A stretch of DNA of 64,000 nt, taken from contig NZ_CBDRBL010000027.1 in assembly GCF_965342175.1 (NCBI RefSeq), forward strand, positions 12,823-76,822, written 5' to 3'. A program made the position numbers and the translations under genes. Origin of the DNA: Actinacidiphila sp965342175. GTDB lineage: Bacteria > Actinomycetota > Actinomycetes > Streptomycetales > Streptomycetaceae. Shown here in pieces: positions 41,442 through 50,244 of the stretch. The notes under the pieces were generated by a model. The model saw only the letters and a program-made list of their open reading frames with translations, did not search any database and was not told the DNA's origin. How positions within the stretch are numbered: position 1 is the first letter of the stretch; every line of letters starts with the position of its first letter.

Positions 41442-42404
41442 TCAGTCCTCCTCTCCGCTGAGCGTGCCCGCGGTGGTGAGGGGGGCGACACCGGGCCCCG
41501 GGGAGGCCGGGGAGGCCGGGGAGGCATGGGCGGGGGACGGGGGTGCGGGCCGGGCGTCCGCGGGAGACGTGGCGGTGGCGCGGGCGAGGGAGACTGACGG
41601 GGGTGCGACGGGCGGGGCGAGGGAGCGGGCGAGGTCGCGGTCGAGGCGGCGGAGCTGGGACTGCATGTGGGCGGTGAGCCGGCTGCGGTAGGCGTGCTCG
41701 AAGGTGCGGAGGTCGTCGACCTTGCGCTGGAGCGCGGTGCGGGCGGAGGCCAGGGCGACCATTGCCTGACGGTGCTTCTCGCGGGCCTCCTGCTCGAGTG
41801 CCTGGGCGCGGTCGCGCGCGTCGCGGCGCAGGGCGTCGGCCTGGCCGAGGGCCTCACCGACGATCTTGTGGGCCTCGGCGCGGGCCTCGGAGACGGCCTG
41901 TTCTGCGGTGCGCTCGGCCAGGGCCATCAGACGGGCCGAGCTGTCCACGGCGATCCCGGACCGCTTCGGGCCGGCCTCCTCCGCTTGCCTGGCCGACTCC
42001 TCCGCTCGCGCGGGCGACCCGTCGGCGGATGCGGCCGCCTCGGCGGCGGGGCGGGGGGCGGGCTTCCGCTCCGGCGCGGGCTCGCGCCGGGGCCCGGAGT
42101 CGGCCCCGGGCTCGTACCGGAACGCGGCGTCGGCTGCCGCGGGTTCCGGCCCCGACGCCGCCCCGTGCCGGGGCTGCTCGGCCGGTTCGGGGTGTTCCGG
42201 CCGCTCCGGCTGCCGGGCCGCAGCGGCCTCGGCGGCGGAGAGTTCGGTGCGCAGATCCTGGTTGATCTTCAGCAGCCGGGTCAGCTCGGCCCGCACCTCG
42301 TCCAGGAAGTCGTCGACCTCGCGCTCGTCGTAGGCCTCGCGGAGGCGGACGGTGGTGAACTGCTTCGTGCGCACGTTCTCGGGGGTAATCGGCGTCTGTG
42401 CCAT
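41442..42404 (-). CDS. DivIVA-like coiled-coil protein
   Basis: A 320-residue DivIVA/Wag31-like protein. The N-terminal membrane-curvature domain is clear (ITPENVRTKQFTTVRLREAY, then DEREVDDFLDEVRAEL). A Pro/Ala/Glu-rich disordered linker (about 70-155) precedes a long coiled coil (about 160-275) and a Pro/Ser tail. Streptomyces DivIVA drives tip growth, but the housekeeping copy is normally in the division cluster with ftsZ. This one has a different context and so is probably a paralogue. ATG 42404 follows GAGGTGAG. Confidence 0.88.
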   Translation of the reverse strand: MAQTPITPENVRTKQFTTVRLREAYDEREVDDFLDEVRAELTRLLKINQDLRTELSAAEAAAARQPERPEHPEPAEQPRHGAASGPEPAAADAAFRYEPGADSGPRREPAPERKPAPRPAAEAAASADGSPARAEESARQAEEAGPKRSGIAVDSSARLMALAERTAEQAVSEARAEAHKIVGEALGQADALRRDARDRAQALEQEAREKHRQAMVALASARTALQRKVDDLRTFEHAYRSRLTAHMQSQLRRLDRDLARSLAPPVAPPSVSLARATATSPADARPAPPSPAHASPASPASPGPGVAPLTTAGTLSGEED

Positions 42405-43050
42405 CTGCTCACCTCGAGGTGTTCGTCGACAAGTCCTGACCGCATCCGTCAACTCCAGCTTGGGCGGCGGGCCGGGTCGGGGCAGCCCGGGCACATCGCG
42501 CGTGCGCGGCGCGGGCGGTGCGGCCGGCGCCGATCGTGGGACCCGGGCGAGCGGCGTGCGGGCGCAACTACGCGAGGCGCAGTGGCAACTGTGATCATCA
42601 GCGCTGTCACGGCGTCCGCTGACAGCGTGGATTTCCCTTCGTGCCCGGCGAAAGGGCCGGACGGGTGAATACGGCCCCAGGGTCCTCGATCAGGGCGGCG
42701 CGGGCGGGGCCCGGGAGGGCCGCTGCCCGGGGGCGACGGCGACCAAGCACGACGGGCGCCCCGTCGCCGCCGGGGGAGGCAAGCCCGCCGCCGAAGTGGC
42801 CCCGGCATCACCGTACGCGTGCGCGCCGCGGCGGACGGCACCGCTGGGCTGCCCGACGGCGGCCGCTCGAGCGGTACGCCTCCGCCGTGACGGTTCCGCG
42901 ACGCATCCCTCTCCTCGTGGCAGCCGCTCCCGGGCAGTGCCGGCGGCACCGTTCCCGGCGTTAGGCTCGCGGCGACGACGTAGCCGCTTGCCGCGGGCGC
43001 CGGGTCGCGCCGGGCGCCCTTGCGGTGCGACCCACCAGGGAAGGGATCCC
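42405..43050. other. Intergenic region between divergent genes
   Basis: About 645 bp with no supported gene. The palindrome at 42602-42627 is its main feature. Confidence 0.45.
42602..42627. promoter_or_regulatory. Operator-like inverted repeat CGCTGTCA-N10-TGACAGCG
   Basis: Perfect 8-bp arms with a 10-bp spacer (centre spacing near two helical turns), about 200 bp upstream of the DivIVA-like gene in a locally AT-richer stretch (GTGATCATCAGC). It could be bound by a dimeric regulator. Confidence 0.5.
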
Positions 43051-43998
43051 ATGACGCAGCCCGTGATCATCGGAAGCGAGCGCAGTGAGGTCGGCCTGCC
43101 TGCCGGAATGGACGTGCTGCGGCGCGGGGGGACGGCGTTGGACGCCGTGGAGGCGGCGATGCGCCGCTGCGAGGACAACCTCACCGACCACTACGTCGGC
43201 ACCGGAGGGCTGCCCAACGCGCAGGGCGTCGTCGAGCTGGACGCGTCGGTCATGACGGGCTCGGACCGCAGGTTCGGCGCGGTCGGCGCGCTGCGCGGTT
43301 TCCCGAACCCGATCTCGGTGGCGCGCGCCGTGATGGAGCGGCTGCCGCAGCACTGCCTGCTGGTGGGGGAGGGGGCTGAGCTGTTCGCGCGGGAGAACGG
43401 CTTCGAGCGCGCCGAGCTGCTGACCGACGAGTCCCGGGCGATGTGGCGCGAGCAGCTGCTGACCGCCGCGGACGCGGTCGAGGGGGAGAACACCCCGGCC
43501 GTCGACGGCGACCACCGCTACCGGCAGGCGGCGTTGGAGCTCGTGCGGCGGATGGCTCCGCACGAAGGGCCGTGGGGCACGATCAACATCATCGCGCTGG
43601 ACGCGCACGGCGAGATGTGCGTGGGCGTCTCCACGTCCGGCTACCCCTTCAAGTACCCGGGACGGGTGGGCGACTCCGCCGTCCCCGGGGCAGGCAACTG
43701 GTGCGATCTGCGCGGTGGCGGGGCGGCCTGCACCGGCCGCGGCGAGCTGAGCCTGCGCGGCGGGACGGCGCGTACGGTGGTCGACCTGCTGGCGCTGGGC
43801 AAGGAGCCCGCGGAGGCGTGCCGGATCGGCCTGGAGGAGGCGGCGGGCCTGCCCGACGAGTTCCGGTCCGAGCTGCGGGCGCTGGCGCTGACACCGGACG
43901 GGCGGCACGGCGGTGCCGCCGGCCAGGAGGGCAGCGTCTACGCCGTGATGACCGACGCCTCCACCGAACCCGAGCTGCGCCCCCGCATGCTGGTGTGA
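43051..43998 (+). CDS. Isoaspartyl peptidase/L-asparaginase family (Ntn hydrolase)
   Basis: A 315-residue asparaginase-2/glycosylasparaginase-type Ntn hydrolase. The self-cleavage and nucleophile site fits WGTINIIALDAHGEMCVGVS (Gly-Thr). The substrate loop STSGYPFKYPGRVGDSAVPG, then AGNWCD, corresponds to GGMTNKRPGRVGDSPIIGAG of characterised members. Front part TALDAVEAAMRRCEDN is also typical. No signal peptide, so a cytoplasmic enzyme. ATG 43051 follows AAGGGA. It may hydrolyse isoaspartyl dipeptides or Asn. Confidence 0.9.
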   Translation: MTQPVIIGSERSEVGLPAGMDVLRRGGTALDAVEAAMRRCEDNLTDHYVGTGGLPNAQGVVELDASVMTGSDRRFGAVGALRGFPNPISVARAVMERLPQHCLLVGEGAELFARENGFERAELLTDESRAMWREQLLTAADAVEGENTPAVDGDHRYRQAALELVRRMAPHEGPWGTINIIALDAHGEMCVGVSTSGYPFKYPGRVGDSAVPGAGNWCDLRGGGAACTGRGELSLRGGTARTVVDLLALGKEPAEACRIGLEEAAGLPDEFRSELRALALTPDGRHGGAAGQEGSVYAVMTDASTEPELRPRMLV

Positions 43999-44010
43999 GG
44001 CCCGGGGCGG

Positions 44011-44232
44011 CTACGGCTGGGGCGCGATCAGCTCCCCGCTGGTCGCGTCCCGGAGGGTGATGGCCTCCACCGGGCAGGACTCGGCGGCGTCGACCAGGAG
44101 TTCGTCCGGTTCGGCCGTCGGGTGCCTGGGGCAGGACTTGCCGTCGCGGAGTTCGAAATGCGCGGGGGCGATGCCGGCGCAGGAGCCGGTGCCGATGCAG
44201 GTGTCGCGGTCCACCGCGATCTGCCAGGTCAT
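44011..44232 (-). CDS. Ferredoxin, [3Fe-4S]-type, P450 partner
   Basis: A 73-residue ferredoxin. Cys pattern CIGTGSC (12-18) and ESCPVEAI is that of actinobacterial P450-reducing ferredoxins with one [3Fe-4S] (or convertible) cluster. An extra Cys lies in GKSCPRHP. Start ATG 44232 with AAGGA. It lies 100 bp downstream of the P450 on the same strand and should be its electron donor. The ferredoxin reductase is not in this window. Confidence 0.93.
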   Translation of the reverse strand: MTWQIAVDRDTCIGTGSCAGIAPAHFELRDGKSCPRHPTAEPDELLVDAAESCPVEAITLRDATSGELIAPQP

Positions 44233-44332
44233 AGTGCGTGTCCTTCGTGTCGTCGTCGGATGTCATCTGATGTGCGGATGCCGGCGGGCGCCGTTGTCGG
44301 TCGCCCGGGGCGGGCGGATACGCCGTAGGCCG

Positions 44333-45538
44333 TCAGCTCCGGTCCCAGGTGACCGGCAGCCGTTCGGGGCTGCGCAGGGCGACGCCGGACCTCCACACGA
44401 CGCTCTCCGCGGGACCCGCGAGGCGCAGCCCCGGCAGCCGGTCGAGCAGGGTGCGCAGAGCCACCTGGATTTCCATGCGCGCCAGTTGGGCGCCCAGGCA
44501 GTGGTGCGGTCCGTGCCCGAACCCTACGTGGGAGGCCTCCTGCCGCCGCAGGTCGAGCCGGTCGGGGTCGGTGTAGACCGTGTCGTCCCGGTTGGCCGAC
44601 ACGGGGCAGACCACGACCGCCTCCCCGGCCCGTACGGTGCCGCCGCTGAGCTCGACGTCGTCCAGCGCGTAGCGGGGCATGCCCGCCCCGGTGCCCAGCG
44701 GGACGTAGCGCATCAGTTCCTCGACGGCGCCGGGGAGGAGACCGGGGTCGGCGCGCAGCGCCGCGAGCTGATCGGGGTGGGTGAGCAGGGTGTAGACGAA
44801 GTTGGGGATCTGCGAGGCGGTCGTCTCATGGCCCGCGACGAGCAACGCGATCGCCAGGACCCGCAGTTCCCGTTCCGACAGCCGGTCGCCGTTGTCGCGG
44901 GCGTCGACCAGCGCGCCGAGGAGGTCCTCGTGCGGAGTGCTGCGGCGTTCGGCGATGAGGCCGGCCATGTAGGCCGTCAGCGCGTCCGTGCAGTCCTGGA
45001 TCTCCTGCGGGGTGTACTTGGTGGTGGACAGCAGCGCGTCGGACCAGAAGCGGAAGTCGGCACGGTCGGCCAGGGGGACGCCGAGCAGTTCGCAGATGAC
45101 GGTGACGGGAAGCGGCAGGGCGAAGTCCGCCACGAGGTCGGCGGGAGCGCCGCGGGCGATCATGCCGTCGGCGAGCTCGGCCGCGATCTGCTCGGTGCGG
45201 GGCCGCAGGCGCTCGATATGACGGGCCGTGAAGGCCTTGGCCACGATCCGCCGCAGCCGGGTGTGGTCCGGCGGGTCGAGGTCCAGGATGCTGCCTTCCA
45301 GACCCCGGTGCGGTCGCAGCCGTGGCTCGTCGCGGTGGACGGCCTCGGCCCGGCTGAAGCGGGGGTCGCCCAGCACGGTCCTGACGTCCTCGTACCGGGT
45401 GACCAACCAGGCGGCCTCACCGTAGGGGAAACGGACCCGGCACAGCGGTTCCTCCTTGCGCAGCCGGGCGAAGGCCGGGTCGACGGTCAGCCGGTCGGAC
45501 TCGGTGAAGGGGTAGTTCCTGGGCTCGGTCGTGGCCAT
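44333..45538 (-). CDS. Cytochrome P450
   Basis: A 401-residue class I P450 with complete motifs: I-helix LLVAGHETTASQIPN, K-helix EELMRYVPLGTGAG, heme FGHGPHHCLGAQLAR with Cys347. CYP105/CYP107-like overall. ATG 45538 follows AGGAGG. It sits in tetR-P450-ferredoxin order. The TetR gene ends 40 bp upstream, suggesting an inducible three-gene operon with dedicated redox partner. Substrate unknown; a xenobiotic-type role is a reasonable guess from the TetR control. Confidence 0.93.
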   Translation of the reverse strand: MATTEPRNYPFTESDRLTVDPAFARLRKEEPLCRVRFPYGEAAWLVTRYEDVRTVLGDPRFSRAEAVHRDEPRLRPHRGLEGSILDLDPPDHTRLRRIVAKAFTARHIERLRPRTEQIAAELADGMIARGAPADLVADFALPLPVTVICELLGVPLADRADFRFWSDALLSTTKYTPQEIQDCTDALTAYMAGLIAERRSTPHEDLLGALVDARDNGDRLSERELRVLAIALLVAGHETTASQIPNFVYTLLTHPDQLAALRADPGLLPGAVEELMRYVPLGTGAGMPRYALDDVELSGGTVRAGEAVVVCPVSANRDDTVYTDPDRLDLRRQEASHVGFGHGPHHCLGAQLARMEIQVALRTLLDRLPGLRLAGPAESVVWRSGVALRSPERLPVTWDRS

Positions 45539-45578
45539 GGCACGTGCCTCCTGTGAGCGCGGGGATCGGTTGTGCCGC

Positions 45579-46277
45579 TCACGACGGCCCTGGGAGGCGG
45601 CGTGGCGCGGCGGGCGGGGCGACGAGGGCGGGGCGCAGCAGGTGGCACAGGTCGTCGGCGAGGAGTTCCAGCGGGTCGTCGGTGTCGACCGGCAGGCCGC
45701 CGGCGATCCAGGCGGTGAGGAACGAACCGGTCTGCAGCACCGCCATCAGGGCCCGCTGCCGCGCCTGCCCGGGCGTGACGCCCCGCCATCGGCGGGGGTC
45801 GGCGGTCAGCAGCGCCACGTAGCGTTCGTGCGCCGCGAGGTAGCGGTCGCGGGCGCTGCCGTCGGACCCGGCCGCCGAGGGGGTGGCAGCCAGCAGCACA
45901 CCGATGGTCGGCGCCAGCGCACGCCACTGCGCCGCGGCGTGCTCCAGCCACTGGCGGACGGTGCCGGGGGTCCACTCGGGAGCGGTGGCGAACTCCGCGT
46001 ACAGGGCGTCGCTGATCCGGTACACCCGGTCCGTCAGGGCGGCGATGACCTCCGCCTTGCCGCGGAAGTGCGCGTACACCGTGGCCCGTGTGACGCCGCC
46101 CGCACGGGCGATCTCCTCCATGGTGGCGGCGACGAACGACGTCGTGGCGAACACCTCGACCGCCCCGTCCAGGATCCGGTTACGGGTCAGGTCCCGCTGC
46201 TCGGTGCGCAGACTCACCCGCGGGGCGCCCACCGCGGTCGCGGAACCGGCCGGGACCGGCCGGGGACGACGTTCCAT
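45579..46277 (-). CDS. TetR-family regulator
   Basis: A 232-residue repressor: N-terminal HTH about 28-75 (TRNRILDGAVEVFATTSFVA then ATMEEIARAGGVTRATVYAH, F), then a ligand domain. It is first in a likely operon with P450 and ferredoxin. No classic ribosome site precedes ATG 46277 (upstream is TTTTGTAAGCTTTTCTC), so the mRNA may be leaderless or start close by. The palindrome at 46307-46321 is 30 bp upstream and is the obvious autoregulatory operator. Confidence 0.92.
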   Translation of the reverse strand: MERRPRPVPAGSATAVGAPRVSLRTEQRDLTRNRILDGAVEVFATTSFVAATMEEIARAGGVTRATVYAHFRGKAEVIAALTDRVYRISDALYAEFATAPEWTPGTVRQWLEHAAAQWRALAPTIGVLLAATPSAAGSDGSARDRYLAAHERYVALLTADPRRWRGVTPGQARQRALMAVLQTGSFLTAWIAGGLPVDTDDPLELLADDLCHLLRPALVAPPAAPRRLPGPS

Positions 46278-46306
46278 GAGAAAAGCTTACAAAAAGGAGT
46301 GTCTCT

Positions 46307-46321
46307 GTACATTCTGTGTAC
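46307..46321. promoter_or_regulatory. Operator-like palindrome of the tetR operon
   Basis: GTACA-TTCTG-TGTAC, perfect 5-bp arms, 30 bp before the TetR start codon inside a strikingly AT-rich patch (46280-46325). Probably overlaps the operon promoter. Confidence 0.6.
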
Positions 46322-46601
46322 GTCGTGGGAGGCCAGGGTGGTCAGCCCTGGTTGCGGGGGTGGCCGCGGGCGGCGCGTTCGTCGCCGCGCCGGTGGTCGC
46401 CGGTCCGGCGGGCCATGAATCGCTGGGCGTCGCCATGCTCCACCCGCCAAGGACCGCGCGGCGCGCTGCCCGCGCGGGAAGGCGGCGGTGCGTGCGCCAT
46501 GGGTGACGCCACGGCGCCGTCGCCGCGCCGCCGGTAGGGGAAGCCGTGGGGTCGGGGCACGGCAGCGAGCTACGGGCGCGCCGCTCCCGCACGACAGCGG
46601 T
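46322..46601. other. Intergenic region between tetR operon promoter and phosphatase end
   Basis: About 280 bp. Nothing beyond GC-rich noise is recognised. Confidence 0.4.
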
Positions 46602-47726
46602 TCACGGCGCGCCGCCCGCAGCGACGTGCCGCGCGTGCACGGCCAGGGCGGCGATGTCGTCCTCGAGGCGCCCGTCGCTGTGGCGCACCAGGTCCCGGTG
46701 CAGCCGGTCCAGCAGTTGGCGGGGTGCCGCCGGGCTCTGGCCGCTCATCCACTCCGGCAGCGGGAAGAACGTCCCGGCGCGGTCACGGGTCTCGGTGACG
46801 CCGTCGGTGTAGAGCAGCAGCTGGTCGCCGGCGGTGAAGCGGTGCGTGTCGACGGCGTAGGCGTCCCCGACGAGGTCGGAGAAGGCCAAGGGCGCGGAGA
46901 CCGCGCTGGGCTCCAGGACCTGGACGCGTCCGGCGTGCACGAGAATCGGCGGGGGGTGACCGCAGTTCAGCAGCCGCAGGCGGCTGCCGCCGCGCGGAAT
47001 CTCGGCGATCACGGCGGTCGCGAACCGCTCCGGCAGATCCTGGCTGGGGTAGCTGGAGTAGTAGCGCGCGATGCCCGCCTCCAGACGGCGGGTCAGCTCT
47101 CCGAGGTCGGGTTCCTCGTACGCCGCTTCCCTGAAGGAGCCGATCACCGCGGCGGCCGCACCCACGGCCGACAGCCCCTTGCCGCGTACATCGCCGATGA
47201 GCAGCCGCACCCCGTAGGGGGTGTCGGCCACCTCGTAGAAGTCGCCGCCGATGCGGGCCTGCTCCTGCGCCGCCAGGTACAGCGACTCGATCTCCACGTT
47301 CTGGATGCGCCGCGGCACCGGCCGCAGCAGTACGGTCTGCGCCGCGTCGGCGACCAGCCGGGTGCGGAAGAGTGCTTCCTCGCGCTGGATCCGTACGTGG
47401 CTGGTGTACGCAGCCGCCAGCGTGACCGCGGCGATGGCGGCCCCGGTGTACGGGCTTCCCAGGTCGGTGTAGACGAAGGTCAGGCCCACCATGAGTAGCA
47501 GGCACACAATGCCCAGCAGCACGGTCGGGAGGACCCGCCACATGGCGGCGGCCAGGGCCGGCGCGACGGGCAGCAGGCGGCTGATCGCGGCCTCGCGCGG
47601 GGTGGAGTAGGCCAGGGCGGCGATGAGCACGGTCAGGACCACCGGGGAGACCCGGACGGCCACCCAGCGGCCGGTGCGGGCGCGTCGGCGCCGCAGCCGT
47701 CCGGACGTGATCACAAACCGCATCAT
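46602..47726 (-). CDS. Membrane-bound PP2C (SpoIIE-type) phosphatase
   Basis: A 374-residue protein with two or three N-terminal membrane helices (about 20-110: VAVRVSPVVLTVLIAALAYS, LPTVLLGIVCLLLMVGLTFV) and a C-terminal PP2C domain (about 145-365) with IGGDFYEVADT, LLIGDVRGKGL, LLNCGHPPPIL and LEDDIAALAV. It has no PAS, GAF or HATPase domain. Such RsbU-like membrane phosphatases in Streptomyces act on anti-sigma antagonists. ATG 47726 or 47723, without a good ribosome site. Confidence 0.88.
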   Translation of the reverse strand: MMRFVITSGRLRRRRARTGRWVAVRVSPVVLTVLIAALAYSTPREAAISRLLPVAPALAAAMWRVLPTVLLGIVCLLLMVGLTFVYTDLGSPYTGAAIAAVTLAAAYTSHVRIQREEALFRTRLVADAAQTVLLRPVPRRIQNVEIESLYLAAQEQARIGGDFYEVADTPYGVRLLIGDVRGKGLSAVGAAAAVIGSFREAAYEEPDLGELTRRLEAGIARYYSSYPSQDLPERFATAVIAEIPRGGSRLRLLNCGHPPPILVHAGRVQVLEPSAVSAPLAFSDLVGDAYAVDTHRFTAGDQLLLYTDGVTETRDRAGTFFPLPEWMSGQSPAAPRQLLDRLHRDLVRHSDGRLEDDIAALAVHARHVAAGGAP

Positions 47727-48325
47727 ACCGTGCCATAAGGGGCAAGGGGCTGCTCGTCGCTCCGTCCCCCCCCATCGGCCGAGCGAGCCGGCCGGCCGAC
47801 CGCGCCGGGTCCAGGCCCGCCACGGGGCGCCGTGGCCTCTCCGTCCGGCGCGGACTCGGCCCGGCGGCGCGACGTCAGGCGCCCGCACCCCTGCGATGCC
47901 GCTGAGAGGCAGGCGGCGATTCGGTCGTACAGGGCATCGGACGCTATCCTGCACGTGGCTGGGCCGCGTGGCGCGGCCGGTCGTCCGGCCGGGCGCGGAC
48001 GCGGCGCTGATCGTGCCGGAGAGGCCGCAGCTGAGGGATGTGCCGTGGAAGCGGGGCCCGGGCGGTCATGCGTCGACCACTGGTGTTCGACGGCCGACAC
48101 ATGCTGGACCCGGCCACCACGGCGACTCAGGGTTTCACCTCCCCGAGCGCGGGACGGCGCACCGTCTCCGGGCGACGACACCGGGCCAACGACGAACGGC
48201 GGTGCCAGGACCCGGCGGGAGCCCTGGCACCGCCGTCGCGGCTTCACCGGCGCCGGCAGGAGGCGGCGGCGTGGGGGCGGACGCGGCGTCACACCCTCGG
48301 CGCCGCCGCGTCCGCCCACGCGCCG
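47727..48325. other. Intergenic region between two minus-strand genes
   Basis: About 600 bp. The hairpin at 48196-48236 is the only clear structure. No gene supported. Confidence 0.45.
48196..48236 (-). terminator. 14-bp hairpin after phosphodiester-glycosidase-like gene
   Basis: ACGGCGGTGCCAGG pairs perfectly with CCTGGCACCGCCGT across a 13-nt loop, 90 nt beyond the stop codon of the minus-strand gene at 48326. Confidence 0.78.
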
Positions 48326-49960
48326 TCAGCCCCTGCTGCGGCGTTCCGGCACGATCTGGATCGTGTCGCCGACGGCGCGCTCACCGGTGGCGTCGGAGGT
48401 GACGTTGGCGAGGACGCCGTCGACCACCATCGCCGACGAGCCGCCGCCGTCGAGGTTGAGGGCCTGCACCGCGCCCAGCGACCGCATGAACCGGGCCGCC
48501 TCACCCAGCGTGAAGCCCTCGCTCACCCCGGGCTGCCGCCCGTCCACCGTCACCAGCAGGAGCCGGCCGTGCCCGTCGATGCCGGCCATCGTCCGCGGCT
48601 GGCGCACGTTGGACCAGGCGAAACCGAACGACAGGTCCTTCGGGTCCAAGGTGCCCTCGGTGGCCGCGTCGATGTGCACACGGCCGTCCTCCACGAGGGT
48701 GGGCGCCGCGCTCACGATGCTGTCGCCGCGGCCGAGGTGGACCTCGCGCCCTTCGGCGTCCCGGATGTCCTCCCGCACGGCCAGCCGCCTGCCGGTCCGG
48801 GCGTGCTCGGTCAGCCAGGCCGCCGCAGCGCCGGTGCCCTGCAGCACCGTGCCGTGCTCGGGGACCGAGCCGCCGCGGGCGCCGGTGGACAGGACGGTCC
48901 CGTGCGAGTCGAGCACCACCTGCACGCCGCTGCCCGCGGGCAGCGGCGCACGGAAGGCGGGGGTGAACTCGACCAGGTCGTCCGCCAGGGTGCAGGTCGT
49001 GTCGTGGCGGGGCTGCTCGGTCGGAACGCCGCCGGGCCGCCCGCAGTTGCGGACCTTGCCCGGCAGGCGGTTGATGCCCTGGACCGCGTACGTGGCGGAG
49101 CCGGCCCGCACGGTGACCGTGGTGGACAGGTCCGCGATCCGCGGACGGCGCCCGCCGTCGCCGAGGATGAGCGCCGCACGCGAACCGGCCGCCATCGACT
49201 CCAGCCGGCCGTCCACCGCGGACAGGCCCGCCATGGTGCCCTGGATGCCGTCGGCGTCCGAGGTGATGAAGAACCCGCCGTTGACGCCGACCAGCGACCC
49301 CAGTCGGCCCGCGACCACCGAGGTCTTCTCCCGGTCGGCGACGTCGCCGCCGTCGCTGACCTCGACCGTCCCGCGCAGCCGCGCCGGATCCACCACCGCC
49401 ACGTGGACGCGCTCGCCGTCGGCGGCCTGCCGTCCGTCGTAGCCGGTCCACTCCGTCGCCGTACGGAATCCGGCGGCCACGACCGCCGCGTTCGCCGGGC
49501 CGGCCTCGGCCTGCGTGGCGAAGCGGCCGACCCGGACCTGCCAGCCCATCACGCCGCGGGGGGTGTCGGCGTAGGTGTCCCACTCCACCGCTTCCAGGCG
49601 CGGCTCGAGCCCGGCCTGCCGCAGCCGCTCGGCGGTCGCGTCGGCCCAGGCGCGGTCACCGAGCGGGGCCCAGGTGGCGGCGCCCGTGAGCCGGTTGACG
49701 GCGGGGGCCTGCACGGTCACCGTCCACACCCCGGCGGCCGACGGGTCCCGCAGCACGCCGCTGCGCACCTCCAGGCCGGGGGCCACCTGCTGCGTCGTCC
49801 ACGCGATCCCCTGCGTGCCCGGGGCGGGCGACTGCGCACCCGCGAGGGACGGCGGGACGACGGCGACCAGCGCCAGGGCGGCGGCGAACACCGCTCCCCT
49901 GCGCGCGGCCTGCCCCATCCGGCGCGCCCTGTCCCGCGGTTCGGCGGCTGTGACCGACAT
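48326..49960 (-). CDS. Secreted phosphodiester glycosidase (NAGPA-like)
   Basis: A 544-residue exported protein. Signal peptide at 1-42 (GAVFAAALALVAVVPPSLAG), a SPOR-like stretch at about 130-160 (VRVGRFATQAEAGPANAAVV) that may bind peptidoglycan, then the phosphodiester-glycosidase/NAGPA domain to the C-terminus with VNGGFF and LNLDGGGSSAMVVDG. Family members uncover GlcNAc-1-phosphodiesters or modify wall teichoic-like polymers. ATG 49960 follows AGGAGAG. Confidence 0.88.
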   Translation of the reverse strand: MSVTAAEPRDRARRMGQAARRGAVFAAALALVAVVPPSLAGAQSPAPGTQGIAWTTQQVAPGLEVRSGVLRDPSAAGVWTVTVQAPAVNRLTGAATWAPLGDRAWADATAERLRQAGLEPRLEAVEWDTYADTPRGVMGWQVRVGRFATQAEAGPANAAVVAAGFRTATEWTGYDGRQAADGERVHVAVVDPARLRGTVEVSDGGDVADREKTSVVAGRLGSLVGVNGGFFITSDADGIQGTMAGLSAVDGRLESMAAGSRAALILGDGGRRPRIADLSTTVTVRAGSATYAVQGINRLPGKVRNCGRPGGVPTEQPRHDTTCTLADDLVEFTPAFRAPLPAGSGVQVVLDSHGTVLSTGARGGSVPEHGTVLQGTGAAAAWLTEHARTGRRLAVREDIRDAEGREVHLGRGDSIVSAAPTLVEDGRVHIDAATEGTLDPKDLSFGFAWSNVRQPRTMAGIDGHGRLLLVTVDGRQPGVSEGFTLGEAARFMRSLGAVQALNLDGGGSSAMVVDGVLANVTSDATGERAVGDTIQIVPERRSRG

Positions 49961-50244
49961 AGACTCTCCTGATCTTCTGAGCCACCGGGCGGTATCTCGC
50001 CCCGCCCGGTCCTTGCCCCGCCATCCCAGGCCCGCGCGTGGACGGCGAGCCCACGAGGTCGCGGCGTCCAGGGAAACCCTGGATGACAACCGGACACATG
50101 TACCGAGGTGTGGCCGACCGGGACGCGACCGCGGGGTCTTGGGCCCTCGCCGCGTCGCCGGGTCCACCCCGGCCGCGGCGGCCCGGAGCGGCACAGGTAA
50201 GAACGTGTCGTGACCTCCGCAGCCTCCGCCGACCGGCGGCCCTG

